Positions 10,138 through 24,450 of a stretch of 64,000 nucleotides of DNA are shown here, one piece after another. Origin of the DNA: Datnioides undecimradiatus (Eukaryota > Chordata > Actinopteri > Lobotiformes > Datnioididae). The position numbers and the translations under genes were made by a program. How positions within the stretch are numbered: the first letter of the stretch is position 1; each line of letters begins with the position of its first letter. The DNA is taken from positions 7,540,215 through 7,604,214 of the forward strand of contig WARS01000016.1 in assembly GCA_008933995.1 (NCBI GenBank), written 5' to 3'. Under the pieces are notes generated by a model that had not been told where the DNA came from, searched no databases, and saw only the letters and a list, made by a program, of their open reading frames with translations.

Positions 10138-13100
10138 GAAAAGCAAGACTCCAGTCAGCACAAGTCCTTTCATGGAAAGGCTGTCTCATATCTCAGGGGA
10201 TGACTTTCAGTTTCTAAACCAACCAGATCTTAACTTGGAGATATCATGAGGTCAAACGATGTGAATGTGAAGTAAAATCCATTGAGGTCAGAGAAAAATG
10301 AACTCATGAAAGAACATACGTAGAAATTTTTTGCCTATTTGACTAACCTCTCGGGCGGTTCCTACCGGCATCTTCCACCAATTAGCAGGTGACGGCAACA
10401 CGCCAAGATTAGTGGCAGGAAAGAAGCCTGCTCACTGTTAAATATGAATATCAACAATGCTGGATTTAAAATACTTATGTGAATCGGCTTTGCCGATGTT
10501 TTATAGGGGAGGAAACACACTCATCACATTTGTTAAACCTCAAACAAACCTAACCTTTGTTTGCCCTCAGGCCACCTTTAATGTTTAACAAACGTGCTGA
10601 ATGCTTCTCCTTCCTTGTAAAACATTTGTAAAGCTAGCTTACAGTCAGTAGTTTTAGTAGTTCCTGGTATATATTCACAATTACCTGTTAGCAGTCTTGC
10701 TCCTCCTGGCCTCTCTCCTTGTGTGCAGTTTATTGAAAATGTCAAGTTTCTGTAAGAGGCACCAGCAGGCATTCGGCATCTTTATATTAAAGCAGCACCT
10801 GTTTAGACAAACATTGGATCTTGAATTTTAAGATGGCTGTCGTATTTTAGTACTGTTTTGGATACATTTTTACCATTTATTAATTTTAGTATCAATTTTG
10901 TCTTAAGTTGCATATTCCAGGCGGATGAAGCTTCTTATTAAACTGTTTGTGGCACAACCACAGTGGCTGTGTGTTGCCCTGATGGAATAAACCAGTGTGT
11001 ACTAGTTTCGTTGTGGTGTGTTATTCCAAATGATATTTTGCATAAATAATAGGATTTATGCAAATTTTAATTTAGCCTCTACAGTTAGCCATGACCGTCG
11101 GTCTCGCGCACATTAGCACAGAAAAAAACAATGAAGAACTAATGTGGCTGGCTCCTAGCTGGTCTGTGTGCATATGCATGTGTGCATGTGTGTGTTTTAC
11201 TCTCTAAACACTGTATGTAAATGTGGATGGATGCAGTGTGATGGTATTTGTTTTCATTAACAGCTCTGACATTTTCATTTTTGAGAGAGCTGAACAAATC
11301 ATTTTTCTCTTTTCTCCTGCAAACTTCTCGTCTCTGACAGCCTAATATTCCACTTTAATAACACTTTTAAAAAGCATTCTTTGTGGGCATGGTCAAGGCA
11401 TTCAGAGTGCGTTTGTGAGTGTGTGTGCTCCTGCTTGTGTCGAACTGTGTGGCGCACATAAACACATATATGACCTCTTTCCCCTGTCTGCTGCACCAAG
11501 GCTTCAGCTTTCCTGCATGAATGAACACACACAATGCAGCTGTCGACATGACCCCCAACAACCAAAACACACCCGGCCCTGACCCACATGTCTGTTATTG
11601 GTGTCTGTCGCCAACCAGACTATACACACAAGAGACGCACACACAATTACATCCATGCATGGACACCTAACACACAAAGATGTCAGTAATGAAAACTGGT
11701 GTGTGAACTCAGAGGCAGCACTGTATTTCTCTAACTGAACATCTATATTGTGTTCTGTAAAATGTAAGAATTGAATTGAGTTGAATTATAAGTGGAATGC
11801 ATTGAATACTGTAAGTGAAATAACTATATGACATGGACGTAACTTGAAATCATTGCGTTCTGTAGCTGTGCATCCAAAGTTGTTGTTTCTGTTCCTGGAA
11901 ATGCAAACAAATGGCCACCGGCCTTGACAGTCATCAGGTTGGTCTGAGAGCCGGTTCACCTCCTGATAATAACAAAAGCGACCCAGTTTCAGGCTGGTCT
12001 TACATAAATTATCTTCCAAGATAAAATGAACTCTCCACACATTTACTGCTCTCCAGACCAGACACTACCAGCCAGAATTCAAATGATATGTAATTAAAAG
12101 TGTAAAATACTATCAGTGTGAGCTTTGCAGTCACTTGTTAAACACAAACAGTGGGGAAAAAAATGGCGGCATATGACTTTGTTTTGGTGACACCAGGCCA
12201 AATAACTGAAGTTAAATGAACTAAATGAACCTTGTATTGAGATTTTTTTCAACTTTGACTTAATATTTTGAGTTTCTATTTTATAAACTCTGCTGCTGTC
12301 TGATGGTAGGAGTAGTGTGTCCCGGCTGTTAGGTTTTGAGTTTCTATTTCTTGTTTTATTTTAGAGTGTTTATTTCCTTGTGTCTCTGTAGTTACCTCCT
12401 GTTTGTTCCCACCATTTTTTAGTGTCACCTGTTACTTCTCAACTAGTTGTACATATAACTCAGCAGCCCTCCTTCCCTGGTGTGTGTGTGTGTGTATTGT
12501 GTGCCAATCGCTTTTTTTTTTTTTTTTTTTGGTTTGACTTTATTTTGTTTAACGGACTGTGTTTTGTGCATTTGGGTCAGGCACATACATGACACTAACC
12601 TGGACACAGGTAGATACTGATGCACATATCAGAATTTACCCACCTACTTTCTTTATGCTGATTTTTTTTTTAATATTGCTCAGTTTCTAATAAAAATTCA
12701 ATATGGCACTCTTCAGTTTGACTGCTGCCTACTCATACTGCAATATTTCCTTTGCACTGTATATGAATGGAAAATAAACATTGCATTCAGGCTTTGCAGA
12801 ACCACCTCCACAGGTTTTAATTGTCAAGTATGACCTTTACTCAGTGCATTGTGGTTATACTTGGACCTGGAAGGACGGTTAAGCACAGTTTCGAGGGGTA
12901 AAAGACTGAAATGTGGAAAATGGTGGGTGTTCTTCTACACAAACAAACAAATGAAAGGACTCTGATATTATATCTGGAGGAGGACCCCTGCTGTCTGTAT
13001 GAATAGTTTGCTGAACAGAGTTGGAAAGACTGGAAGCTGTAAAATCATGACTTTGTTTCTAAAAGACACAATTGGGTTGAAAGATTCTCTCACCTTTGAT

Positions 13101-14193
13101 GGATTGTGAAAGTTACTTTACTGTACAAACTGCTTCTGTTATCCACCTGTGCACCTTGGCATTTACTACCTTTCTGTGCACGTGTCTGAAATAACGACAA
13201 AGACAATCCTCAGTGCAACAACAGAGACTTTTAAAGCTTTTTTTCCCTGCAGGAATTTTAACTAATTTTCAGATGATGTTTCCACTTTTCACCTGGTACT
13301 GAATTTCAGCAGTTCTCCGGCTTTTCATGGTGATTGCTGTTCATCATAACTGGTGGTGTAGGTGTGTTTTAACATCCCAAAAAGGAGAATCACAAGAACA
13401 ACAGCAACTCCTAGATCTGTTTGAACAAGTTCATCTTGTTGAATTGCACCTACCGTGTCCAAAAATAGTGGTTAGAGGATAATGGTAAAAGCCAGAAAAC
13501 AAAGTCCTGTTTATCTGCATAGCAAACAACCTGTTGTCTCAGAGTTTGTCACATTTTCTGCTGTGGGTCAGAACAGACAAACTGGCTACATTGACTCCAG
13601 AGGAGCATTTCATGTCCTTGTGGGCGGTGTGGGATTTCCTACACACTCTGTTGAGATAATGGTTATTCTGTTGGTTGCAGTTGAAGTTTCACCACCTCTA
13701 CTCACTGCATTTAGGCTCTAGTAAGTTACCAAATAAGTAATTAATACACTGAAACATGATTAGAGCAAGAACAAGATTAAAACCCCAGCGCACAGTAACG
13801 GGTAGCTTAGTCATTTTAAAAACCATGTTACATTTCCAGCAGTGAGCAGTTTCTTTCTACAAAGCAGTGTGACAGCATTGTGATGCATCCTGCTGTCCGT
13901 TCTCCACCAGACTGTTCACCTGCGCCTCCCTTTTCCTCTGAATCAAGAGAAAATCAACGAGAGGGAATCCGGTGGGCTGGGAGAGCGCAGGCCCCTGTCT
14001 TTTCAAGTTTCCTCTGTATACGTTCAGCTGGCTGCACACGACAGCCCACTGTGTGTCAGTACGTCCACTCGCTACGCTTCTGTTTTTCCTGGATTTAGGT
14101 TTTAATTAGTTAATTAGTGCTGGAACATCACAACGACTGTTGTCAGGCGGCTTCAGGCTTTATTTGTAAACACCACCCTGAGGACTCCACGAA

Positions 14194-14194
<1 letters not shown>

Positions 14195-14228
<34 letters not shown>

Positions 14229-14236
14229 TACACACA
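14195..14236 (+). repeat. (CA)n microsatellite
   Basis: CA repeat ending in CATACATACA. Together with the TG array at 14449-14486 it forms an inverted pair about 210 bp apart. Confidence 0.95.
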
Positions 14237-14445
14237 TGTTCAAATGCACACAAGCACACACGCGCATAAGCATCAAATTAACATTTAGACAGAAAAATAT
14301 CAACAAAACCAGGACAAGAGAGCACGGTACTGAGCCAAAGTCTTCAAAGACAACTTCTGACAGAATTCTTGATGAGTCAGAATAAAACAGCGAGAAAATG
14401 AGAGGGTGAAAGCAGAAAAACAAGAAACCATCATTCTCTCTCTGC

Positions 14446-14448
<3 letters not shown>

Positions 14449-14485
<37 letters not shown>

Positions 14486-14486
14486 G
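14449..14486 (+). repeat. (TG)n microsatellite
   Basis: TG repeat ending in TATATATG. Confidence 0.95.
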
Positions 14487-15017
14487 TTTGTCAGCCCTGG
14501 CTTTCATGTTCACAACTATGTCAACAGTAAATAGCAGAGAGATTATTCTTTCAATTTTCTGTGATCAACCACTTAATTATTGAAGCTCTATGTTTGTGCA
14601 TGTGTCTGTGTGTAGTCTTTTCTGAACAAGCACTTAAGATTTTATCTTTTTGGAGCGAACAGTTCTGCTTTTACACTTAATTGTGTGTGTGTGTGTGTGT
14701 ACTCCACTTAAGTGTTGTTATAAAATGGCCTTCAATTTGATTTGTGAAAACTGCTTTAAGCTGTTAAGAATTGACTGTCATTGTTTATCAAATATAACAT
14801 TAAGAAAAGCAGTTTGCTGCTCATTTGCAGTAAAACCAAATGGAAACATTAATAGTTTGGCTTGAACACCAGGAGAAGATGAACTCAACTGAAAATGATA
14901 AAATTATTGTTGTCAAAGTCAGCGTTGAAAATGAACATGAAGGCACGCTAGTGATCAGGACAATAGAGCCACTTGGCAGCGAATTTCAAAGCTACACTCC
15001 CACAATAAACACTGTCT

Positions 15018-15404
15018 GAAGGGAATGGTTTAATACTGATCACAGAAATATGTTTGAGCGCTGTCTTGCTGAGATTTTGATGAGAAGATTGATCCCACTC
15101 GTTTAAGGTCCATGAAATATGAGGCTATGCAGCAGAGTGTTATCAGGAAGATCTTTCTAGCCTCAGTCTGAAGTAAACACAGTGCACCTACAATCACCTT
15201 TAAAGCTCAGAAAATAATAAACATGGAACTTGTTTGTTTGATCGGTACAGAGAAGTAAAAAAACATGCAGTTTGCGGTTCCCCCTGTTATTTGTCTCTTG
15301 CCTTCAGCCTAAAATTTCATGGACAGACATCGAGCGCTGTCGGTCCTCGGCTAATTCAAGAGAGACACTAAAAATGAGCAAAAATGTTGAACTGTTCCTT
15401 TAAA
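15018..15404 (+). mobile_element. Family A fish repeat (nonautonomous, inverted ends), complete copy
   Basis: Left end AAGGGAATGGTTTAAT and right end TTGAACTGTTCCTTTAAA are inverted relatives. The interior carries CTTGCTGAGA-TTTGATGAGAAGATTGAT, CTTTAAAGCTCAG and CTTGTTTGTTTGATC, the same segments seen at 44079-44405 and 32441-33215. About 387 bp, no coding sequence. I remember this as one of the most abundant interspersed repeats of perch-like fishes; its assignment to a DNA-transposon class is inference from the inverted ends. Confidence 0.65.
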
Positions 15405-16024
15405 ATGGTCACACAGCCTGCACAAGTTCAAAATCTTACTTATGTCTAACCACAGCACAAACTACCACAGAGCTTAATAAACACATCTGTCTAAATGTAG
15501 GTGTGGTATAATTATAAATAGAGATTTTTACTTGATTTTATTCAAAATACATGTACTTAATATTTGACCGGTAGGTCATGAGCACCCTGTAGTTACTTCT
15601 GTCAAATGTAATTGAAATACTTTCTCAGTGACCGAATATAAAAGTGATTAGTTATCAGATACAGTTGCTGCAATTCCTGTAATTGAATAACTGACTAACT
15701 CAATTTAATTCTGTTAATTCAATTTAACCCAAATTAATGCACAAAGAGCTTTCTTATGTCAGGGTAGTTGTGTCGGTGTCGGCCGAGACAACTGTCAAAT
15801 GTCATCAATCACTGTTGCGACCAGGCTGACCACCAAATCACTGTGATGGAGAGCAAGCCCATGTTGACAGAACTGTTTTGTGCCAAAAGGTCGGAAGATG
15901 TCAGACCATAAACCGGAAAATCCAGAGAGCTGACCGCAGTTGTCTGCTGTGGTTGTCCACTGTTTTCAAATAGGACAAAAGTTACGAGCAAGAAGCACAT
16001 TTGAATTTCAATAATGACTGCAAT

Positions 16025-16120
16025 TGCATTAATTTGAAAAAGTAGTTACATCAGTTACATTTCCACTTACCACCAAAGTAGTGGGAGTAGTGACTTCATA
16101 ACGTCTTATTCCCAACACTG
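16025..16120. repeat. Terminal fragment of a possible hAT-like repeat
   Basis: AGTAGTTACATCAGTTACAT and the end CTTATTCCCAACACTG resemble the fish repeats built of GTTACT motifs and ending CCAACACTG. The matching other end (CAGTGTTGG) was not found, although 15,500-15,760 has similar AGTTA-rich text, so the element may start there. Confidence 0.4.
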
Positions 16121-17929
16121 CTTATGATTATTATTATAGGTAGACTTGTCTGACTGTTGATGAACACATTTAAAGATGCTGATATGTTTTTCATGGTTTG
16201 TTGCGGTTGTCGTTGAATGGGAGAGAAACCAGGCAAACAGCCTTAAAAAACCCATAAGATTAACACTCGCTTGTTCCTGCTGTATGCGCACACTCTGCGC
16301 TGTAACACTGCTCCAAAACACAGATGGTGACCTTTTCTCCAACATGCTCACTCGCTATTTCACTGATGAAAACACTGATCATGTCACCCTCTCACTTGTA
16401 ATCACAGTAATGACCACTTTCTCAAATATTATTAGGCTGCTATTGTTGTTCCCCTTGTTGAACGAATTGTTAGAGTTCTGTAAAGTAGACCTTTATCATC
16501 CCAGACAAATCAGTGAAACGGTGAATTGCTGCATTTGATTGCTGTATTGACACTCGCACACAGCGTACCGTTGATCACAGGTTGTTAATATGCCACAGAG
16601 AGATTAGTTTTACTTTGTAAGGAATCACAGTCTCTGCTGCAGGATCACACACATACAGTAGCACGTATGTTCAGTCCTCATCTTGTTGTTGTCTTTATGC
16701 GCTCTGTTGCTCTGTAGTCAGTGTCTGTTTCCAGGGTTTGAGTACTGTGGTTTGACAGACATCATGAAACCATGTTTAGTTATTTATATGCAAAGCAGAG
16801 ACAAGGAGAAAAACATCAACTGGAATGATGTACAGTGCACAGGGAGACATCTACTTGCATGTGCAGCATTGCTCGGCAAGCAGAAAGACCTGCACACACA
16901 TGCACGCACACATGTTAGACATCTAGATAAAGACAAGAGACTTTGCAAGAGCTCTGATGCTAAGAGAAGTGTATTCATCAGACCTGTGTGGGGGCACTGC
17001 AATTCTTCCCCTATAGGCTCCAAGAGTGTGTGTGGTTTTCTGTCACTGCAGGTTTGCGTGCATGCGTATACAAGAATTATCAGGACGTTAATGTTTGGGA
17101 AGTATTTGCATGCCTACATGCATTAGCGCGTGTTTACGTGTCTGTGTGAGTCCAGAGGAGGTAGCAGGTATGTGCAAATGCATGAGTTGGCATACTCAAT
17201 GATGTTAATGGCTGACATTACGCAGTGACAAGGTCGTGCCGCTGTACGAATTTCCATAAAACTATTCACTTAATATATTTCTGCTAGCTTATCTAAATAT
17301 TTTTCTCTCCGCACACAACAAACGCAGTCGTCTGTTAACCTGAAGAACCTGCTCATCCCAAAGGGAACATTCACTAATTACTCAGTCATAGCTGAAATGT
17401 CAAAGGAGTTTTTTAGAGTTCATAAGATCACCAGGGAAACATTATGTTCGCCCCATCAGTCCTGTCTCAGCATCCTCCCACCACTGTGATAATGAATAAT
17501 GTCCTGTAAGCAACTCAGAGTGCAATCATTTAACAAAAGCTCTGAATTTGTTAAACTGTTTGGAGAAAGTAAAAAGTTGGACCCAGTAACCGCCAGAGTT
17601 TATGGGAAGTGCTGATGATCCAATAAAATGAAGCGACATGATAATGACTTCTAACTTCTAATTTAAGGTACAATAAAAGCTCCTATTTTTGAATATGAAC
17701 ACAGCAACATGTTACTCATCTGAAGTCGATCCGTTTTGCCAGAAATCATTTGGTTTTCAGAGCTCCACACAGCCTCTATTAAAAAACTCTGTTGCTGTTC
17801 ATTAATATAGCACATCATCATTCATGACCCAGCATGCTGGTTGGCTGGCTCTAATATCCCTCCCCCTTTTCCTCTTTCTCTATCAATCACACCATGTCCT
17901 GGTTCCCAACCCTGAGAATCCACACAAAT

Positions 17930-17970
<41 letters not shown>

Positions 17971-20189
17971 GTTGTTGTTGTTGTTGTTACTATAACAACA
18001 ACAACAACAGTAGTAGGAGTAGGATTTATTGGGATCCAGCATGAAAAGATTTTTAGCTGAATCAAACAACTTCATCAATCAGAGGCCTGAAAAACTCAAG
18101 TCAGGCAGAAGTCACAGGACTGAATGACCAGCCATCTTCAGCAGGAGACTTTTGGACAGATAATACTGTTATACCAGCTGTGGTGGCAAACAACATTTTC
18201 AGGGTATTCCTAGTCTACACCAGTTGCATCCTAGATCCTTAACTCATTTTCTCAGCAGATTCAACAACATGATGAACACAAACACTAAAACAAATCATCG
18301 AAACAAAGTCGGTTTTCTTTCATCAGTAATCCTGATTTCAAACAAAGCTCAGGACTGTCAGGAGCAACTTCCATCCTCACTTCTTACATGTTTGATCTGG
18401 TTCAACCAGACACATCAGCTGTGAGTACTCCAATCATATCTTACGAACACCGAGGGAAGGAGAGAGGGACAGGAAAATGGAGAAACACACACACACACAC
18501 ACTGACAGACACACTTGGGCAGAAAGACCAGTGGAGAGTGAAGTAAAGGAGGCTCTGGATAGGAGCTTAAGAGCTCTCATACATCATCTCATTACCTCTG
18601 CTGTGTTCACGTGTGTGTATTTTCACATTTCTCCTCGTGTGTTTTCCCATTTGTTTCTGTGTGTTACGTGCACATTTGTGCACGGGCATGAGTTTCCTTG
18701 TTTGTGCATCCCATGCATGAGTAGCCAGCAGACAGATGCTATTATTTGCATGTAAATGTTTCCTCTGCTGAATTTACAGCTGCCATCCATCACCAAAGAT
18801 TTCCACCGTCCTCAGACGGGCAAACGCTGGTGTAACTCTGTGTGCCGCCACACTGACTAACACCACTTTACACACCAGTGAACTGATATCAGGATGAATG
18901 GGATCAGAGTCTCAGATCATGTCTGCCATGTCAACGTGGAACAGCGAGCAGAAAAGTTGACTGGATGAATGATGGGGGGGGGGCACAGTCGCAGTTACAA
19001 CAAGAAGACTGAAGTCAGTGGTTGATAACGTAATACAAAAGAACAGCTGTGTGCAGGGAGGTCGACCAGCCCAGTCTGCATCAGGGAGGCTCTTTGGCAA
19101 TCTGCCCAACTGCTCTCAGATGAATTTTGAGGATGGACACTTTTCTTTTGATTGGTGGGAGAACAGAGCAGGGGTGGTTTGAAGTTGGACATCTCCAGCA
19201 TGGTCATTAAAACTAAGCTTGATATGTCATCTATGAACAGTAAGGTTCATAGGTAAGCTCGCATAGATAACCAGCTGCGTTGTCAACATAATCGTTCGTA
19301 CTCTAGCTGCTGCACTACGAATGTTACTGGAGGATACCACTAGATGGCACATAAGAGAAATGAGACCGTGTGTTTGCACTGATGAAAACCGTGAACACAC
19401 CAACACTCGAGGAGGATACATTTGGTTAATTCTGAGACAATGTGACAGTGGCAGGAGTTTTTCCTCTTTGTTTTGCCTGAGGATGAAAAACACCAGATTA
19501 TTGGGATATGTTAACACACACAGCGTGCCGGTCAGTTCAGCAGAGTGGCTCACCCTAACCCAAGGTTTTCCAGCACAATCAGCCACCATCCTCACACTGC
19601 TCCTGCTGTTTGCGTGCATTTTGCATACGAGCTGCATTCATTTCTGAGGATGTGCTCAACCGACGTTTCAAACTGACGCAGGATATGAGAGTTAACGATG
19701 AGGTGCGCACTTACATGTAGTTAACAGCAAGTACATCTCCAGCCAACCAGACAGCATGTTGCCAAAAGGCATGATCCAAACTGGTAGCAGTTATCTTCAT
19801 GTCACACTTATTTAGTTCCCAAATTATGTTTAAATACATTATCCACTAGTAACAACTAAAGCATGACGGTATCGAAATATTGAAAAAATGTCATTGGGGA
19901 CTTGAAGCTGTACGTTTGATGTACAAATGATGTAAATGAGGTTATGTCTTTGTTCATTTATCAATCCAATAGCATGTTTTTTGTACATCGATTTTATTCT
20001 CAAGTCAAAAATAGAAAAAACCAGCTGAGTCTGGGTTGTGTGATCAGGAAGCTGTGGAGTTCAGATTTCCAACCACTAGGACTGTTAATCAGGTCCAGCA
20101 GAGGCGGCACTTTCTTAGTAAATTAAAACAAGCTTCACTCTTCATTCTTTCATCAGAGGTACAGCTGAGAGTGTGTTGACGCACTGCAT
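16121..20189. other. Gene-free region
   Basis: No exon supported. The longest open frame (16683-17126) includes CA-repeat text and has no family features. A trinucleotide microsatellite with a perfect hairpin lies at 17930-18012, a CA run at 18485-18501, a G run near 18,973-18,983. The rest is ordinary. Confidence 0.4.
17930..18012 (+). repeat. (ATT)n(GTT)n-(AAC)n compound microsatellite with hairpin
   Basis: About 14 ATT units are followed by six GTT units, then CTA, then AAC units. Positions 17973-17989 and 17993-18009 are perfectly complementary over 17 bp with a 3-base loop. Confidence 0.95.
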
Positions 20190-20545
20190 CACCACCTGCT
20201 GCTCCAGCTGCAATAAAAGTGACATTGCAGCCTCATAGAGGGCAGACAGGGGAGTTGAGACCATCACTAGAGTCTACCTACCCTCCAATCAGAACATTTG
20301 CGAGAGCCTTCACAGGGCACTGAACGTTGTTAGAGATCCCTCACACCCTCTTCACAAACTCTTTGTTCCTCTTCCATCAGGCAGGAGGCTCCCCAACACT
20401 GTGACAGCTTCTCCCACAGGCCATCAGGCTGCTGAATAGCAGACCCACCACACACAGACTAGCTGCAGCTTAACTTCATAAGACTCTTAATTTTAATTTT
20501 AATCCTGCCGCCTTATTTTTTTTATACTGTTTTTACAGCTGCATG
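20190..20545 (+). mobile_element. L2/CR1-like LINE 3' end (C-terminal reverse-transcriptase ORF remnant)
   Basis: From 20314 the frame reads ALNVVRDPSHPLHKLFVPLP then SGRRLPN, the conserved DPSHPLH...LLPSGRR block found just before the end of the ORF2 protein in L2/Rex-type LINEs. A shift of frame then gives QAIRLLNS, the usual end of this block, and a TTTTAATTTTAA-rich tail follows. No RT catalytic motif is present, as expected for a 5'-truncated copy. Subfamily not determined. Confidence 0.75.
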
Positions 20546-23500
20546 TCATTGTTGTTTTATTCAATTTTAACTTTCACTCTAGGTATACTCTGCTGTGCTG
20601 TGTACTAAAGGCTTGTTGGCTTACCTATAGTTTGATGCAATCTCAGAGAAACACTTTCCCAATCTGCCTTTGGAAAGATGCGTTATATTAAAATGACTAA
20701 AACTTTGATTCATTTGGTTACAAGGATGAATTTTGCTCTTTTTCAGGTGATTCAGAGTCATTGCCACAGCAGTATAGACATCCTTAATATCGTGTTGCTG
20801 TGGTGTCACATATGCAAGCTGCCACAACTTTCAGACTTTATATCAGTGATGTAAATTCTTTACACAAGGTGTTCAAGAGTTAAGGCCGGTTATTTCAACC
20901 AGAAAATTTGAGACTCAGAAAAACTCATGAAAGATGAATGAATAACACTTTTACTCCAATGTCATTTGTAGCAAATGTGAAAAGAAAAATGGACATTTGT
21001 GGAAGTACTGGTGAGAAAACCATTTCCAAAAAATTCAGAATAGCCAAAAATAAATAAAAAAATAAAGATGTCTGACAAGGACAAACTTCTCTTCAAACGG
21101 AAAAAAATGTAGCTCAGCTTCAGCACCTCAGAGCTAAGGAGTTACGCGCCAACACTGAGTGCTTTGTAACTGGACACTTTGTGACGCTATTAGATCTGGA
21201 GCTGCCCCAAAACCCAATCAGTTGTTCCTTGGCCTAACTTTCCACCAAATGTCACTGAAATCTGTTATCGAGAGTTTTGTTTTGTTTTTTTGAATATTCT
21301 CTGCGAACAAACACACAAAAGGTAACCGTTTCCCTCATACTACATGACTGGAAAGCCAAATATAAGCATCTATTTTGTATTTTCTGTTTATTTCTGCCAG
21401 CTGGTAGGTCTGTCAATGTTTATCTGTCACTGCTACTCAGCTGCGCCCTGTGAGCGCCGCACGAGAAGGAGAAATGTGTCACTGAGATTTGTTCAAGCAT
21501 GCATTTTCTGTTTGAAGCTTGGAACACATCACACGATTTAAAGCCCAATTTTAACCCTGTTTTGACCGTGATGATGGCTTTTCTACATCATGGAGAGTCT
21601 GCAGTGGATCTGCAGAGAACAGGACAGGTCACCTTGGACTGTCTGCAAACATTCCTCATCAGAGTCTTAAAGGCTTTTGGATTCAGATCTTCCGGTCGAG
21701 CCACAAACTAGTTTCTGTATTTGCGGACTTATTTTACTTTTTAGTAATTGCATCTTGTAGTTGGGTCTTCACACAATGAAATATGGCGTTGAAAGTCAGC
21801 TGGAGTATTCTCATGGTCGATATCTTTGCGCTTTCACTGAGTCCTGCCTGAAGAAACGCTTTGACCAGGCCATCTGTGTCTCACAGTGAGAGGAAGGTGC
21901 TCCTGGTTACTCATAAATGCACTGAATGTAAAATATGTTTCACTTTTGCCGCCTCCTCATATTGGATTTACTGTACTTTGTGTACTATGTCATTTTGAGG
22001 GAAACGTCTCTGCAACTTTGTGTCTGCGCTCAGATTAAACGGGAACGTCATCAGACAGAAAGGTGGAAACGTATTTCTTTTTGTGCGCATATGCCTCGCT
22101 CTCGCATTTTTTCTCGAGATAACAGTTTGGCTGGAAAAATGCTACGACTTCGACACGTACACACACGCAGGGAGACGCTGGAGATGCTGAGCTGTAATAT
22201 GTAGTGACATGTTTGAGTGGAGCTCAGAGACAGAGTGAGTGAAGCAGGGAATATCTTTAATATAACACCTACTCATCTACATCAGAAACAAACAAGTCAA
22301 AGACAACACCTCTTCAGACAGGCGTGCACACCGACTCACACCACTTCACACACACACACACACACACACACTCTCACACAGGAAAAAAAAAGAAATGAAT
22401 ACACTCCACATTCAGACGTGTCCTCTACCCTGGTACCTAAATACTCATCAAGAACAGTCATGGAGGCAATTCAGAGGCTTAATTGCTTTTGAATAAAAAG
22501 TTATGTGACCTTTCCTGCTCTGGCGATTAATAGAACACTGCCCGCGGAGGAAAACATGAAGCTGGTAGCCCTCTGAACTCAGCAAAACATGCTAATACAA
22601 TGTCCTGCCCTTCATTTTCACATGACAAATTACAAACTAATTAAAAAACCCAGATAGGCTTTTAATATCGTTCTGCCCTTACTGCCACAAACATCAAGGT
22701 CTAAAAACTGTTTATCAAATGTGATCAACCTCTTCTGATGATCAGAAAAAATATTTGGAGTTGCTCTTTTTAATTGTCAGGTTACTCATTAGTGACTGGG
22801 GAGGCAGTGTTGTGCGAGCAGAGGGGCTTTCTGTGTCAAATGAACTGTTGCGCAGAGCAATTTGAGAACCCAACAGCTATCTAAATGACAACCAGTGCAT
22901 CCAGCAGATGCCCATTAAACAAACATCTTTGCCAATGTTTCCTCTTCACTTCTTTCTTTCCTTTCTGTGGTACATGTTGTCCATGTTGTCCAATAAGTAA
23001 CGTGACGAATAAAAGAGTTATGAGATCTAGAATTTGTTTCATTTGTTGATCTGTATATAAATAAAGATACTTGATGAAAATATCTAAAACAAACCAAAAT
23101 TATCATCAGACACATTGTGTTTTCCTTCACGCAGCCAAAGACTGCTCAAACGTGATTGGTCAGTACTTCTCACACTGCAAAAACCAGAGCCAGATTCTGT
23201 AGGTCTATGCAGAGCCTTTTTCTAAAGAATATTGTGCATATTGACACTGAGGAAGTGCTGCAATTGGTAGAGAGTCAATGAGATGACACAGGTTATAGAG
23301 ACAGTGTCAGGGAAAAAGGATGGGTTGCTAAGCACCCTTTCTTCTCTCCTCACCTCCCTGTCCTTTTTCATTGGAGCTCTGTGATACACTGGTACACAGG
23401 TTCATGCATCTGAAGCTAATGGGCTAGCCACTGAATGGCTAAACAGTCAAACTATTGACTACTATAGATGCACAGGGGCCAAAAGTTGAACAAAGAGCTC

Positions 23501-24450
23501 AACTTAAACTCAGCTTAAACTTACATAGTTAGGTGAACCACAGACCACACACCTGAATATGAAACACAATAAGTGAATGTCACATAAAACAAATATGTAA
23601 AGAAAAAGTGTGAGTTTATTCACTCAGTCTATAATGGAGCTATGATGGCAGCAGGACGAGAGTTTCCCTGAAGGTTGTATCTGGTGCCAGGCAGACTTGT
23701 GCAGTGAGAACAAATCTTGTAGGGAACCAGTCTTAACATGGTGATGTCGTTATTCTACAGACGTTATGTTGTGAAACTAAAATTTAATCCATAATGTGAA
23801 TTCAAGGTCCTCCTGTCAGGCTGTGCTGGGTGGAACTATGCTGGCAATTTTGCAATGTCACAAAACCCTGTGGCAGTGGAGCTGTAATCAGCCAAACACC
23901 TGTAGGAGTGTGCAAGGCCTTTGGAGCAAAACAGTTGGCTGTTTAAAACGTATAATAAACTGATCGTCATCTGGAGCTTCTTCGTACAGATCATAAAGAT
24001 GACACTTAAGGTTATTAATAGAAAATGACTGGCCCAATGGAATTATAGACAAGTTTTGTGAGTTTGTCACACAGCTGTGATAACCCCGGGATCACCTCGG
24101 GGTTGATGTGGTACTAACCTGTATCTCTGTTGGCTCTGCAGGTGGCTGATTAGTGTGATCTGGAACACCTGTGGCACCTGGTGGGCTCCTGTGCGTCCTG
24201 GCTGCCGACTGTCTGAGTCTGTTCATTGTCTTTCCGCTCTCCTCCTCAGCCATGTCACGTGTTCGGTTTGGTCACGCTCCCTTAGTTTTCCCAAATGATT
24301 TGTCTTGCAACCTACACTCATTGACATCAACACACCGTTGACTTTACTCATTTCCCCGCTTCATTTTGTGAATGTTTAATTTTATCTAATTTGCAGATAA
24401 TTTGAGTTAATAGAATATTCTTTGTTAACCATTTGTCCCTTTTGTTGCAG
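20546..24450. other. Gene-free region
   Basis: No exon supported. Holds a CA microsatellite at 22347-22371 followed by an A-rich run, and a mildly CpG-enriched patch at about 22,080-22,180. The segment 24,110-24,440 (CTGATTAG, CACCTGTGGCACCTGGTGGGC) reads like the leader of an old repeat, from memory only. Confidence 0.35.
22347..22371 (+). repeat. (CA)n microsatellite
   Basis: CA repeat followed by CTCTCACACAGG and an A8 run. Confidence 0.95.

Larger units (their letters stand above)
10138..15017. other. Gene-free region
   Basis: No exon supported. Contains a small hairpin ATCGGC-TTT-GCCGAT (10483-10497), TG/CA microsatellites (12,480-12,495; 14195-14236; 14449-14486; 14,682-14,700), and a T run (12,512-12,530). 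Otherwise unremarkable AT-rich DNA. Confidence 0.4.

Noticed and set aside
16683-17126. 147-codon open frame with a hydrophobic start
   Set aside because: It runs through CA-repeat text, has no family motif, and no promoter or splice context; composition matches random AT-rich DNA.
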